Source: Flectobacillus sp. BAB-3569
GTDB lineage: Bacteria > Bacteroidota > Bacteroidia > Cytophagales > Spirosomataceae
DNA: 64,000 bases
Assembly: GCF_002270355.1 (NCBI RefSeq)
Contig: NZ_NJFZ01000020.1
Span: 248,039-312,038 of the forward strand
Direction: 5' to 3'
In this document: in pieces, positions 36,496-45,370 of the stretch
Position numbering within the stretch: the stretch's first letter is position 1
Layout of the letters: each line of letters opens with the position of its first letter
Position numbers and translations under genes: made by a program
The notes under the pieces: model-generated
The model's database searches: none
The model's input: only the letters and a program-made list of their open reading frames with translations
What the model was told of the DNA's origin: nothing

Positions 36496-37149
36496 ATGGA
36501 CATTATTTCAATTGAACTTCTCACTAAAAACCTTACAAAAACTACAGAATTCTATAGAGAAACCCTTGGTTTTGAGGTAGTCACAAAAAGCCAACAAGAA
36601 GTAACCTTCAAGGTGGGGACATCATTATTACGCTTTACAGAAAATCTAGCTTTGGAGACAAAGTATCACTTTGCCTTCAATATTCCATCCAATCAGGTTG
36701 AATCCGCTTTGGAGTGGTTAAACAAAAAAGTGGATATTATTCTGGATGCGGATAAGCAATCTATTACTCAATTTGAAGATTGGAACGCACAAGCAATCTA
36801 TTTTTATGATAATAATGGAAATATTCTAGAATTTATAGCCCGTCACGACCTTAAGGATAATAGTTCAGAAGACTTTTCAAGAAACTTAATTCGTTGTATC
36901 AGCGAAATTGGATTGGTTGGCGATGAACCTCTGAAGTTGGCAGAGCAACTGATACAGCAATATGGATTAAATTATTTTGAAAAAGGGCCTATTCTTTCAG
37001 ACTTTACCGCCTTGGGCAATCACAATGGTTTATTAATTTTGTCTAAAACAGAAAGAAATTGGTACCCTACTCAACATCCTGCTCAAGTCAACTCGGTTTC
37101 GATTCAATTCATTTCAAATGGTAAAGTGCACACGCTTCATTTTAATTGA
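36496..37149 (+). CDS. VOC-family (glyoxalase-like) protein
   Basis: The 217-residue protein has a vicinal-oxygen-chelate domain in the first ~120 residues: 'IELLTKNLTKTTEFYRETLG' at the start, 'VTFKVGTSLLRFTEN' and 'AIYFYDNNGNILEFIARHDL'. The second half resembles a degenerate second module. His near 'YHFAFNI' and Glu in 'NILEFIA' could be metal ligands. VOC proteins include glyoxalases, dioxygenases and resistance proteins; the substrate is not assignable. Its position divergent from a two-component system may be incidental. Confidence 0.85.
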   Translation: MDIISIELLTKNLTKTTEFYRETLGFEVVTKSQQEVTFKVGTSLLRFTENLALETKYHFAFNIPSNQVESALEWLNKKVDIILDADKQSITQFEDWNAQAIYFYDNNGNILEFIARHDLKDNSSEDFSRNLIRCISEIGLVGDEPLKLAEQLIQQYGLNYFEKGPILSDFTALGNHNGLLILSKTERNWYPTQHPAQVNSVSIQFISNGKVHTLHFN

Positions 37150-37200
37150 TCGTTACAAGCCACTTGTTGACTAACATTCAAAGGCATTTATTACATAACC

Positions 37201-37638
37201 ATGCAAAAAACTAAACTTCTTCTTTTACGATCATTAGCCCGATTAATTGACTTGATATTTCTTAATTATTGCTTTGGACGCTTTTATGACTTGCTCAACA
37301 GAGATGTCCTCCTCCCGCATGATGGATTATTTACGGGTTTACAAGAAATGATTTTGTTTATTCCATTTTGTGTACTTTATGAGCTTTTTTTCGAATATCT
37401 CTCCTTTGGTTTTACCGTCGGAAAATTCATCTGTGGACTTAGAGTAAGACTGCTCAACGGTAAAATGATTGAACCCAAACACGCCTTTTTTAGGTGGCTT
37501 GGTGTGATATTCGACTTTTATTTAACTCTTGGATTAGGCGCCATTATTTCTGCTATTTATTCTAAAAAAGCCCAACGCATTGGCGACCGATTTGCAGGAA
37601 CAACTGTTACGATGGGCAACTATAAGTTTTGGAAATAA
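37201..37638 (+). CDS. RDD-family membrane protein
   Basis: The 145-residue protein begins with the RDD-type motif 'LLRSLARLIDLIFLNYCFGR' (R, then D in the first helix), followed by further membrane segments ('EMILFIPFCVLYELFFEYL', 'LGVIFDFYLTLGLGAIISAI') and 'GKFICGLRVRLLNG'. RDD proteins are small integral membrane proteins of largely unknown or Na+/H+ antiport-related role. It is 51 bases after the VOC gene on the same strand, so the two may be cotranscribed. Confidence 0.85.
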   Translation: MQKTKLLLLRSLARLIDLIFLNYCFGRFYDLLNRDVLLPHDGLFTGLQEMILFIPFCVLYELFFEYLSFGFTVGKFICGLRVRLLNGKMIEPKHAFFRWLGVIFDFYLTLGLGAIISAIYSKKAQRIGDRFAGTTVTMGNYKFWK

Positions 37639-37690
37639 TCCCAAATTGAGTGAATGAGTGATTATATAAAAATTTTTATTCTATCAGTAG

Positions 37691-37710
37691 AGACGCGACA
37701 ATTGCGCCTT
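37691..37710. repeat. AGACGC palindrome, degenerate copy
   Basis: agacgcgacaattgcgcctt, an imperfect version of the AGACGCAA/TTGCGTCT hairpin, preceded by 'tcagtag' and lying about 25 bases before the conserved terminator hairpin. At 7.4 kb and 8.9 kb the palindrome and the hairpin also occur together, there in the opposite order. Confidence 0.45.
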
Positions 37711-37735
37711 AAACCATTCATTTCTAACAGAATAG

Positions 37736-37781
37736 CATCAAAAAAGCGGTCGAAAATTGTTTTCCGACCGCTTTTTTGATG
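37736..37781. terminator. Conserved hairpin terminator, form 3
   Basis: CATCAAAAAAGCGGTCG pairs perfectly over 17 bases with its complement around a short A/T loop. It has A and T runs on both sides and follows the VOC-RDD pair. It is nearly the same sequence as the hairpin at 8897-8939 and recognisably related to that at 7361-7400. Confidence 0.8.
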
Positions 37782-38003
37782 AAACTTGAAGTATAATCCC
37801 AATTCTCAAACTTGGGATAACTAAACGCTTATCTGAAAACATCAATCAGTTAAAAGGAATGTTTACTAACAACTTCAGATAACCTATATACAAATATCGT
37901 ATTCTTTCTTAGTTCACACCTTCTCAATTCTGCTATAAAATATCTCCCTCACTACTTTCATTAGAAATACCCATGCTTATGCTTTTAGTTTAACGGGGTC
38001 AAA

Positions 38004-38033
38004 CAGTATATGTATTTTCTAGTACATATACTG
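38004..38033. promoter_or_regulatory. 11-bp inverted repeat upstream of GH106 (operator candidate)
   Basis: CAGTATATGTA and its exact complement are separated by 8 bases, 40-69 bases before the start codon of the GH106-like gene. It has no T-run, and its location in the likely 5' region suggests a regulator-binding site or leader hairpin. The rest of the gap (37782-38003) shows no further feature. Confidence 0.5.
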
Positions 38034-38072
38034 CTTGTCCGTACAAAACCTGATTTATAAAACAATAAACTT

Positions 38073-40901
38073 ATGCTTAAAAAAACACTAATCTTACCTC
38101 TTCTGGGGCTTGGTATCATGAGCCACGCCCAAACTCAATGGCCTGCTATCACTCCTGAAACCAAACCTTGGACACGTTGGTGGTGGAATGGTAGTCAAGT
38201 TACGCCCAAAGGATTAACAGCCGCCTTAGAAAAATACAAACAAGTCGGACTTGGAGGCACTGAGGTTACGGTTATTTATGGCGTCCAAAATCAAGAAAAG
38301 GAATTCATCAATTATCTCTCGCCTGATTGGGTGAAGGTGTTTGAACATACGCTTTCAGAAAGCAAACGTCTGGGAATGGGTATCGATTTGGCAAATGCCT
38401 CAGGCTGGCCTTTTGGTGGTCCTTGGGTAAGTCTTGATGATGCTTGTAAATATGTTGCCGAAAAATCTTGGACCTTGAAGGAGGGACAAACTTTATCCGA
38501 ATCGGTCACATACATCCAAAAGCCTCTGCTTCAGGCAGGAAATAAGTCTCTCAATCTCAAAGACCTAAAAGAACCTTATTATCTCAACCCCAACCTACAG
38601 AAAGATTTTGTCGAGCAAATCCGCTTTGAGCACCCAATTCCGCTACAGGTTTTGATGGCTTATTCTGATAAAAATGAGATTTTGAATTTGACCGATAAAG
38701 TTGATAAAAATGGGCATTTGAACTGGACTGCTCCTAAAGGTGAGTGGAAGTTGTTGGCCTTATTTATGGGATTGCACGGCAAACAAGTCGAGCGTGCGGG
38801 TCCTGGTGGCGAAGGTGAAGTGATTGACCATTTTTCGACCAAAGCTATCCAAAACTATCTTGCTTATTTTGACAAAGCGTTCAAAAATGCCAATATTAGC
38901 TATCTACGTGGTTATTTCAACGATTCTTATGAGGTCGACGATGCCAAAGGCGAAAGCGATTGGACGCCTGATATGTTTAATGAATTTCAAAAACGTAGAG
39001 GCTATGATTTAAGGAATTTTCTCCCAGCACTTTTCGGAAAAGATACCCCAGAAAAAAATGCTCGTATTCTCTGTGATTATCGTGAAACGATCTCTGACTT
39101 AATCTTGGAAAAGTACATGGGTGTATGGAGTTCTTGGTCACATAAAAACAAGAAGATTATCCGTAACCAAAGTCATGGTGCACCTGCCAATATTTTGGAT
39201 TTGTACGTAGCAGCCGACATTCCTGAGGCAGAAGGAATGGAAGTGCCAAGACTCAAATTTGCGAGTTCTGCTGCTAATTTGACAGGTAAAAAGCTCGTTG
39301 CCTCCGAAACTGCAACTTGGCTCAACGAGCATTTTGTTTCGAATTTAGCAGATGTCAAAAAGGCAATTGATTTGATGTTTTTGGGTGGTATCAACCATAT
39401 TTTTTATCATGGGACAGCCTATTCTCCCGAAAATGAACCTTGGCCGGGCAGATTATTTTATGCGGCTACAGAGTTTACACCAGCCAATCCTTGGTGGAAA
39501 GATTTCGCCTCTATCAACCAATATGTGACTCGTGTGCAGTCGTTTTTACAAAAATCTACTGCCGACAATGATGTGCTTTTTTACTTTCCAATTTCAGATA
39601 GTTGGTCAAAACCAAGCAAATCGCTCTTGCGTCATTATGATGGTTTGGGCAAAGAATTAGGCTTACCAGAACTCTCTCATTTAGCGGACGAATTGCTTGA
39701 AAAAGGCTATAACTACGATTTTATTTCTGACAGTCAAGTACAAAAGCTAATCGTTTCTGGTGGAAAAATTCAGTCGGCAAATGCAAACTATAAGGTAATT
39801 CTGGTGCCAAAATGCACTTACATACCTTTGGCAACTATGCAAAAATTGAACGCCTTGGCAAAAGCAGGCGCCAAGGTTTTGTTTATCGACGCACTACCCG
39901 AATCGGTAGCTGGTTGGGGAAATCTGGAGGAAAAACAAAAGGCTTATTCACAAATCAAAAATAGTATTCACTTACAACCTACCAACGAGTCGATTCAAAG
40001 TGCCAAAGTAGGCTTAGGACAAATCAGTGTAGGAAAATCCTTTGAAAAACTCTTGGCTTTCAATGGTGTTAAAGAGGAAGCCTTAGCTCAACAGGGTTTG
40101 TCTTTTATTCGTAAAAAAATGGGAGCTGAAACGGTCTATTTCATTTGGAATAAGAACTCAACTGGTTTTTCAGGATGGGTAAATCTACAAAGAAAAGGCA
40201 TAAGTTCGGCTATTTTCAACCCTATGACTGGCGAGTCAGGCATAGGAAAAGTACAAAATACAGGCTCGGAAACCTCGGTATTTATCTCGCTCCAACCTAA
40301 TGAATCACTCATCGTAAAAGTTTCGCCAACCCTTCTCAAAGGAAAAGAATATCCATTTTTCAAACCGTCTGAAAATACTCAGGAACTCAAGGGAGATTGG
40401 CAAGTCAGTTTTGTAGAAGGTGGCCCCGAACTTCCTGCTACCAGAACTATTACTAATTTAAGCTCTTGGACTACATGGTCGGACGAGGCATTGAATCGCT
40501 TTTCGGGTACAGCCAGTTACAAAACTACTTTTGCCAAACCAGCAAGCAATGCACAAAACTGGATATTGGATTTGGGAGAAGTACACGAAAGTGCACGAGT
40601 AATTTTGAACGGTAAAGCGATTGCGACCTTAGTCGGACCAAGTTTTACGGTAACAATCCCTAATGATTTGTTACAAAACCAAAATACGTTGGAAATACAA
40701 GTTTCGAATTTGATGGCGAATCGTATGGCTTGGATGGACAAAAATGGAATGCCTTGGAAAAAGTATTATAACATCAACATGGCAGCCAAACGGTCAGAAA
40801 ACCGTAATGCGGAAGGTCTATTTGATGCCTCAAAATGGTCACCAAAACCATCTGGTTTAGTTGGTCCAGTAAGATTAACTGAGGCAAAACGGGTTGAGTA
40901 A
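38073..40901 (+). CDS. GH106-like alpha-L-rhamnosidase-type glycoside hydrolase
   Basis: The 942-residue exported protein has a signal peptide (to about residue 19, 'GIMSHAQ'). Its N-terminus is 'ETKPWTRWWWNGSQVTPKG' followed by 'GLGGTEVTVIYGVQ', the signature I associate with GH106 enzymes, which remove rhamnose from pectic and other polysaccharides. The middle includes 'GYFNDSYEVDD', 'RNQSHGAPANILDLYVAADI' and 'KLVASETATWLNEHF', where catalytic acids are expected. The C-terminus is a beta-sandwich ('WILDLGEVHESARVILNGKA') like a galactose-binding fold. It is monocistronic on the plus strand with an inverted repeat upstream. Exact linkage specificity not determinable. Confidence 0.8.
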   Translation: MLKKTLILPLLGLGIMSHAQTQWPAITPETKPWTRWWWNGSQVTPKGLTAALEKYKQVGLGGTEVTVIYGVQNQEKEFINYLSPDWVKVFEHTLSESKRLGMGIDLANASGWPFGGPWVSLDDACKYVAEKSWTLKEGQTLSESVTYIQKPLLQAGNKSLNLKDLKEPYYLNPNLQKDFVEQIRFEHPIPLQVLMAYSDKNEILNLTDKVDKNGHLNWTAPKGEWKLLALFMGLHGKQVERAGPGGEGEVIDHFSTKAIQNYLAYFDKAFKNANISYLRGYFNDSYEVDDAKGESDWTPDMFNEFQKRRGYDLRNFLPALFGKDTPEKNARILCDYRETISDLILEKYMGVWSSWSHKNKKIIRNQSHGAPANILDLYVAADIPEAEGMEVPRLKFASSAANLTGKKLVASETATWLNEHFVSNLADVKKAIDLMFLGGINHIFYHGTAYSPENEPWPGRLFYAATEFTPANPWWKDFASINQYVTRVQSFLQKSTADNDVLFYFPISDSWSKPSKSLLRHYDGLGKELGLPELSHLADELLEKGYNYDFISDSQVQKLIVSGGKIQSANANYKVILVPKCTYIPLATMQKLNALAKAGAKVLFIDALPESVAGWGNLEEKQKAYSQIKNSIHLQPTNESIQSAKVGLGQISVGKSFEKLLAFNGVKEEALAQQGLSFIRKKMGAETVYFIWNKNSTGFSGWVNLQRKGISSAIFNPMTGESGIGKVQNTGSETSVFISLQPNESLIVKVSPTLLKGKEYPFFKPSENTQELKGDWQVSFVEGGPELPATRTITNLSSWTTWSDEALNRFSGTASYKTTFAKPASNAQNWILDLGEVHESARVILNGKAIATLVGPSFTVTIPNDLLQNQNTLEIQVSNLMANRMAWMDKNGMPWKKYYNINMAAKRSENRNAEGLFDASKWSPKPSGLVGPVRLTEAKRVE

Positions 40902-40991
40902 GCTTTAATGGTGAATTGTGAGTGGTGAATTGTGAATGTAAATTTTTAAATATCAACAGTTTACACTTCAACCCAATTAAATCTTTTTTCA

Positions 40992-41117
40992 TCCGTGGCG
41001 AGTGTTCCACTCGACAACTTGCGACAGCATAGCGGACTACATTTACAATCTTTACTCAAAAACTTTTGGGGTGAGTTTTTGCTGTCGCAAGTTGGTTAGT
41101 GAGACACTGACCACGGA
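40992..41117. repeat. Branched palindromic element, copy A (126 bases)
   Basis: The outer stem is TCCGTGG/CCACGGA, with side hairpins CGAGTG..CACTCG on the left and a CACTGA-type hairpin on the right. The central stem CAACTTGCGACAGC/GCTGTCGCAAGTTG is perfect over 14 bp in this copy. It lies 75-210 bases beyond the stop of the minus-strand gene at 41200. Same orientation as copies B-E. Confidence 0.85.
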
Positions 41118-41199
41118 GGTAATAATTGAGCTGAACTTAGAGTTCATAGACCCAGTTGTACTAGGCTCCATACGATTACTAGTTAGGACTGTTTACAAA

Positions 41200-41976
41200 T
41201 TATTGAAACATCTCTTTAAAATGAGCCTCATATTTGTCCTGAAATTCATTCCGCAATGATAGAATTAGATAGGTTTTGGCCAGATGAGTCATCATTTCTC
41301 CCCATTCTTTAAATTTATCTGACTGATACAACTCATAATCAACTTCTGTTAACTCAAAGGTACAGCGCTCCGCATAAGGACCTCCATGTACAAAGGAAGA
41401 CAAAAGATTATACCTATTTAATAAATCAAATAATAAATGATGAACAGCCTTCAATTTGGGCTCTAGCTCTTGATGTGTAATTAAAAATTTTCCTATATTC
41501 TTTAGGTTGAAGAATTGACTTGCAACTTGGTGATAATTCTGTAAGTCGCTCTGTGAAAACCCAATTAGTCCAGGATAAATTTCTTTTAGTGCATTAATAT
41601 CTACAGTGGATCTTGGAGATTTATTTTTTAGATCTTCGAGCTGCAATGAATATGTTTCTTGTTTGAAGAATTCTGAATTTTGATATTTGTCATAATAGTC
41701 CTGTCCAACACTGTCATTATTATCAACTTTAATTTTTATGAATAAGTAGTAGGCAATTAGAAAATGTTCAATTAGGCTTCGTAGTAAAACCGATGAAGCG
41801 TATATATTTCCGTCTGTCTTTAAAATACCATCTTTCAAATACTCGATTGTCTTTATTTTTTTAGAAAGTGCAGTTAAAGATTGTCTAAATGATGATTTTT
41901 CAATATCTTCATTTACCACCGTTTCAATATTTCCAAAGTAAATTTGACCTTTTAGATATCTTTCATTAGCTGTCAT
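41200..41976 (-). CDS. Helical protein of unknown function (HEPN/DUF5677-like pattern possible)
   Basis: The 258-residue protein is almost entirely helical, without a signal peptide or membrane segment. Two segments, 'ASSVLLRSLIEHFLIAYYLF' (about residues 61-80) and 'LSSFVHGGPYAERC' (about residues 193-206), resemble the paired helices with Arg and His seen in HEPN-like or DUF5677 proteins. These are often found in variable genome regions and some act as ribonucleases. The similarity is weak and the assignment tentative. It begins the block of small minus-strand genes separated by palindromic elements. Confidence 0.65.
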   Translation of the reverse strand: MTANERYLKGQIYFGNIETVVNEDIEKSSFRQSLTALSKKIKTIEYLKDGILKTDGNIYASSVLLRSLIEHFLIAYYLFIKIKVDNNDSVGQDYYDKYQNSEFFKQETYSLQLEDLKNKSPRSTVDINALKEIYPGLIGFSQSDLQNYHQVASQFFNLKNIGKFLITHQELEPKLKAVHHLLFDLLNRYNLLSSFVHGGPYAERCTFELTEVDYELYQSDKFKEWGEMMTHLAKTYLILSLRNEFQDKYEAHFKEMFQ

Positions 41977-42176
41977 TACAATATTCTTTAAGTGTATATA
42001 TTAAGTTTTATTGTTGGTCTTTTTTCATCCTTGCATGAGATAACTCTGAGAACGATTGAAAAGTTATTAAACATTTAAGTTCTATTTTTTATTTGCTCAT
42101 ATAGCGTTATTCTATCCGAAACAAGTTTCCCACTACTAACAGATATAGGCATAAGTCCCAACTATATCATTTTACT

Positions 42177-42812
42177 TCAATTTGTCTGTTTTTGGAGTTT
42201 GATTAAATCATCTACATAATTGCCATAAATGGCGATTGCGTTACCATTTTTTATGTCAAAATATGGTTTAGGAAACATAGTTTTGCGTTGGTCTTCTGAT
42301 AAATGACTAATTGGAGACGAGACTTCTTCTTTAAACAAGATTTTCTCTGGTCTAATAGTAATCTTGTCTTTGTAATAATCGTTAGTGTATCTACGCGAAT
42401 ACGGACTTGCCCATTTATTATCAGCCGTCAAATACAAATCAAAATATTGGTATTTCTCATGATATAGCTCTCCTTTTTGAGGAGTAACAAAAAGAAGAAC
42501 TGTCTTGAACTTTGAAAATGCAGGTTCACCATAATGGTCGTATGCAGTAAATGTGATCGTGTCTTGTCTGAACGAACCATTAATTACTTGTAATATTTTG
42601 TATTTGGCGCGATAGCGGTTATCAAGTTTTAATCCAACCGTTATGACTGTGTCTTTTCCCAGAATTGTCGTATCAGAAGAAGACTTTTGAGGTATGTATT
42701 TCACTTCTATTTTTTCTCCAATAAAGACCAACAAACTATCTTTTGAGGTTTGCCCGAATGACGAAGTCAGTGAAAGAAATAGTGTCACTAGTGTAATTGC
42801 TATAGTTTTCAT
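42177..42812 (-). CDS. Exported protein of unknown function
   Basis: The 211-residue protein has a signal peptide (MKTIAITLVTLFLSLTSSFG). The mature part is beta-rich and acidic/basic mixed ('DSLLVFIGEKIEVKYIPQKS', 'ITVGLKLDNRYRAKYKILQV', 'KFKTVLLFVTPQKGELYHEK'). The 'RAKYKILQVINGSFRQDTI' stretch resembles a domain found in other Bacteroidota exported proteins of unknown role. Single gene in the element-rich block. Confidence 0.7.
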   Translation of the reverse strand: MKTIAITLVTLFLSLTSSFGQTSKDSLLVFIGEKIEVKYIPQKSSSDTTILGKDTVITVGLKLDNRYRAKYKILQVINGSFRQDTITFTAYDHYGEPAFSKFKTVLLFVTPQKGELYHEKYQYFDLYLTADNKWASPYSRRYTNDYYKDKITIRPEKILFKEEVSSPISHLSEDQRKTMFPKPYFDIKNGNAIAIYGNYVDDLIKLQKQTN

Positions 42813-43002
42813 AGAGTTGTAGTTAAATGATGTGTACGCAGAATGATAGGATATTGGGAATACCGAACAGAATCATTCAAATATACTTCTCATTTGTATT
42901 TGTAGTTAAAATTATGAAATAAAATTAAAGTGTCCCCATTCGGCTAAAAAGGCTTTCTCGGTGGTGCAGATTAGCCTGTGATTTCACCTCCATCAGTATC
43001 TT

Positions 43003-43128
43003 TCCGTGGCGAGTGTCTCACTCGACAACTCGCGGCAGCACAGCGGACTACATTTATCATCTTTACTCCAATGTATTATGGGTGAGTTTTTGCTGTCGCA
43101 AGTTGGTCAGTGAGATACTGACCACGGA
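43003..43128. repeat. Branched palindromic element, copy B (126 bases)
   Basis: Same structure and orientation as copy A, with perfect TCCGTGG/CCACGGA ends and a CGAGTG..CACTCG side hairpin. It lies 77 bases beyond the stop of the gene at 43205-43633. A poorly matching half-element may precede it at about 42964-42990. Confidence 0.85.
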
Positions 43129-43204
43129 GTTTGAATCTATCATTTTATAAAACCCCATTATATCTCATAATTTCTATTTTTTGAGAAGTAATGGGGCATT
43201 GAGT

Positions 43205-43633
43205 TTACTTATCGGCTGGGAACAATAAATAAAGTATAAAAAAGACTATAAACATTTCTAAGCAGATTACGGAAATAATAAAAATTCTATTTTTATTAAT
43301 ACCTAAATCATTAGTCTCATCGATGGGGATTTTTTCAATTTTCTTAAAAATTAGGGAATAAACATAATAGAACATACCACCGAATAATATTACTAATGGA
43401 AGTACAACTCTATAATCGTGACTATCAAGATGAACAGGTTTATCTAAAGACAATACAAATAACCGACATGTAATACTTACTATAAATAAGAGTGGCGGTA
43501 TAAAAAAGAGAGAAAATTTTACTTTAAAGTCTTTATAGTTACTCTCAGCAGTATCATCAGGATATAACTGATGACTATAAAACCATGATTTATCTCTAAT
43601 ACTTAAAATTATTTTTAGCATAAAATTCGACAT
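43205..43633 (-). CDS. Small integral membrane protein of unknown function
   Basis: The 142-residue protein has three hydrophobic segments: 'FSLFFIPPLLFIVSITCRLF' (about 36-56), 'VVLPLVILFGGMFYYVYSLI' (about 80-100) and 'IFIISVICLEMFIVFFILYL' (about 117-136). It is short, charged between helices and not recognisable by family. It may be translated from an earlier or later ATG near its N-terminus. It belongs to the block of small genes with palindromic elements at their 3' ends. Confidence 0.65.
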   Translation of the reverse strand: MSNFMLKIILSIRDKSWFYSHQLYPDDTAESNYKDFKVKFSLFFIPPLLFIVSITCRLFVLSLDKPVHLDSHDYRVVLPLVILFGGMFYYVYSLIFKKIEKIPIDETNDLGINKNRIFIISVICLEMFIVFFILYLLFPADK

Positions 43634-43759
43634 AATTATTACGTTTAATAGTCATTATTGACAGACAGGCTGTCCATTAACTGTTTCTGCGTAAACTGAA
43701 ATTCCAATTGAAACGGCACTCTGTCCAACTGCAACTCATCCACCAAACACAACCTTCTT

Positions 43760-43885
43760 TCCTTGGCGAGTGTCCCACTCAACAACTCACAGCAGCACGT
43801 TGGACTACTTTTACAATACTTACTCAAAAGCTTTATGGGTAAGTCTTTACTGGCGCCAGTTGGTCAGTGAGCCACTGACTTCGGA
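43760..43885. repeat. Branched palindromic element, copy C (126 bases)
   Basis: The most diverged full-length copy: the outer stem is TCCTTGG/..TCGGA, the left side hairpin GAGTG..CACTC, and the right side hairpin CAGTG..CACTG. It ends 15 bases beyond the stop of the zinc-ribbon gene. Same orientation as the others. Confidence 0.75.
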
Positions 43886-43899
43886 GATAGATAGAAAAA

Positions 43900-44201
43900 T
43901 TAAAAATTACTAGTAAAGCTTGTTGTTTTATATGTGTATAAAGCAACTCCAAATACGGCTGTAATTGTAAGAGAGAGAGCTACAATAAGAGTGTACCCTA
44001 AACTTTGTGTTAGTCTATATGTTATTTCCCCTGGTATTACTACCGCAAGAAACCCCACAAAAAACCCCAATTAAATGACTTAGTTCTAATTGGATAAAGC
44101 TTGGTGCCACATTTATGACAAATTGTTACATGATTTTTGTCAATTTTTAGTGTTTCCCAGAATGGGACTTTTTGATTACATTTGTCGCAGGAAAAGTTCA
44201 C
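43900..44201 (-). CDS. Zinc-ribbon protein with two membrane helices, split by a one-base deletion
   Basis: Read on the minus strand from a GTG at 44201: 'CDKCNQKVPFWETL' and 'TICHKCGTKLYP' give two CxxC pairs, a zinc ribbon. 'SFNWGFFVGFLAVVIPGEIT' and 'LGYTLIVALSLTITAVFGVA' give two membrane helices, ending 'TSFTSNF'. The frame holds only if one base is added to the six-A run at 44059-44064; without it the product stops at 'FLWGFLR'. With the base the product is 100 residues. Neither half is long enough to stand out as an open frame, so the gene is easily missed. Zinc ribbon followed by two helices is seen in many small bacterial membrane proteins of unknown role. Confidence 0.7.
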
Positions 44202-44368
44202 ATTTTAAGAGAATTTATTATTTTAGTGACGCATTTAGGTGATAGTATTTAAAATTTAACTCAAATATAAATCATCTAAAACCTTAAAATCAATGCTTAT
44301 TACATTTAACTTATTAAACGGGATGTATACATATACTTCAAAACATACTTTGAGGTAATATTCTTCTT

Positions 44369-44498
44369 TCCGTGGCGAGTGTCCCACTCGACAACTCGCG
44401 GCAGCGCAGCGGACTACTTCTATTATCTTTATGAAAATCCTAAGCGATAAAAGCGAGTTTTGCTGGCGCCAGTTGGTCAGTGAGACACTGACCACTGA
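44369..44498. repeat. Branched palindromic element, copy D (130 bases)
   Basis: Closest to the apparent consensus: left side hairpin CGAGTG tcc CACTCG and right side hairpin GGTCAGTG aga CACTGACC. The ends are TCCGTGG/CCACTGA. It lies 27 bases beyond the stop of the lipoprotein gene at 44525. The remaining parts of this gap (44202-44368) show no gene. Confidence 0.85.
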
Positions 44499-44524
44499 GG
44501 TACTTGGCAAACAATCGCTATTTT

Positions 44525-45370
44525 CTATTTCTCCTTATTGAAAAAGTTATGAGGCCTAACATTTTGTTTAATGAGTGTTGTATCCATTTGGGATAAATTG
44601 ATACTGCCTTTAAACGGTTCAGAGTAATATAAAATGGTATCATTGAGCATTTTTAAGCGTAAGGTCGTTTCAAACTCTCCTCTGTAAGCTATGATTTTTG
44701 TAAAAATATATGAATTAGGTTTTAGTGCTATTCCTCCATAACTGTTTCCACAACTGCTAAATTGCCAAAATTCGATCGGTTTCCAATTGCCATTCTTATC
44801 TTTTGCTTCTTGTATAATCATTAACCTTCCATCTTGTTCCTCCACTCTAATTGTTTTATTAGTTGGGTTAACTATGTAAACGGGATAGCCTTTGACCATC
44901 GTTTGATGATCCTTCCATGTTTTTAGTTTTGCCTGATAAACAAGGCTGTCAATTATTATTTGATTTTTGGATTTGGGTCTTTCATCGTTTGGAATGTCTT
45001 CAAAAAGGAACGGTGGAAACGCCCATTGATAAAGGTTGACCGAAACTAATTTTGTATTGTCTACCAATAATTTCAATCCATCATGTTCTCTTAAAGATTT
45101 GTATAAAGTATCACTACCGTTAAAGTCATCTGTAAAAACATTTTCGCTAGTTGTAGTTTCATTTACATCGATATTTTCACCAAACTTCCAAACCGCTTCA
45201 ACGTAAGTTTGTGGTGTCGTCATCACTGCTGGAGAATAATAGTGTTCCGCAAGTTTCAATGTATCAGTTAATGGCGGAAATTTAAACTCATTACTACTTT
45301 TATCATTTTTGCATGATGTCAACGCGGTAAAAATCGACAACCAAAAGGTTAGTTCTCTTAGCTTTATCAT
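44525..45370 (-). CDS. Putative lipoprotein of unknown function
   Basis: The 281-residue protein has a lipoprotein signal (lipobox 'LTSC' then KNDKS) and a mixed beta-rich body ('YVEAVWKFGENIDVNETTTS', 'GLKLLVDNTKLVSVNLYQWA', 'GGIALKPNSYIFTKIIAYRG'). No family recognised. Its start overlaps the last four bases of the upstream TonB-domain gene, so the two are probably cotranslated and function together at the envelope. Confidence 0.7.
   Translation of the reverse strand: MIKLRELTFWLSIFTALTSCKNDKSSNEFKFPPLTDTLKLAEHYYSPAVMTTPQTYVEAVWKFGENIDVNETTTSENVFTDDFNGSDTLYKSLREHDGLKLLVDNTKLVSVNLYQWAFPPFLFEDIPNDERPKSKNQIIIDSLVYQAKLKTWKDHQTMVKGYPVYIVNPTNKTIRVEEQDGRLMIIQEAKDKNGNWKPIEFWQFSSCGNSYGGIALKPNSYIFTKIIAYRGEFETTLRLKMLNDTILYYSEPFKGSINLSQMDTTLIKQNVRPHNFFNKEK

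Noticed and set aside
40770-41010. Minus-strand 78-codon frame at the end of GH106
   Set aside because: It overlaps the GH106 coding frame and low-complexity repeat sequence.
44059-44064. Programmed ribosomal frameshifting at the A-runs
   Set aside because: The A-runs lack a recognisable slippery heptamer with a downstream stimulator, and seven unrelated genes would need it.
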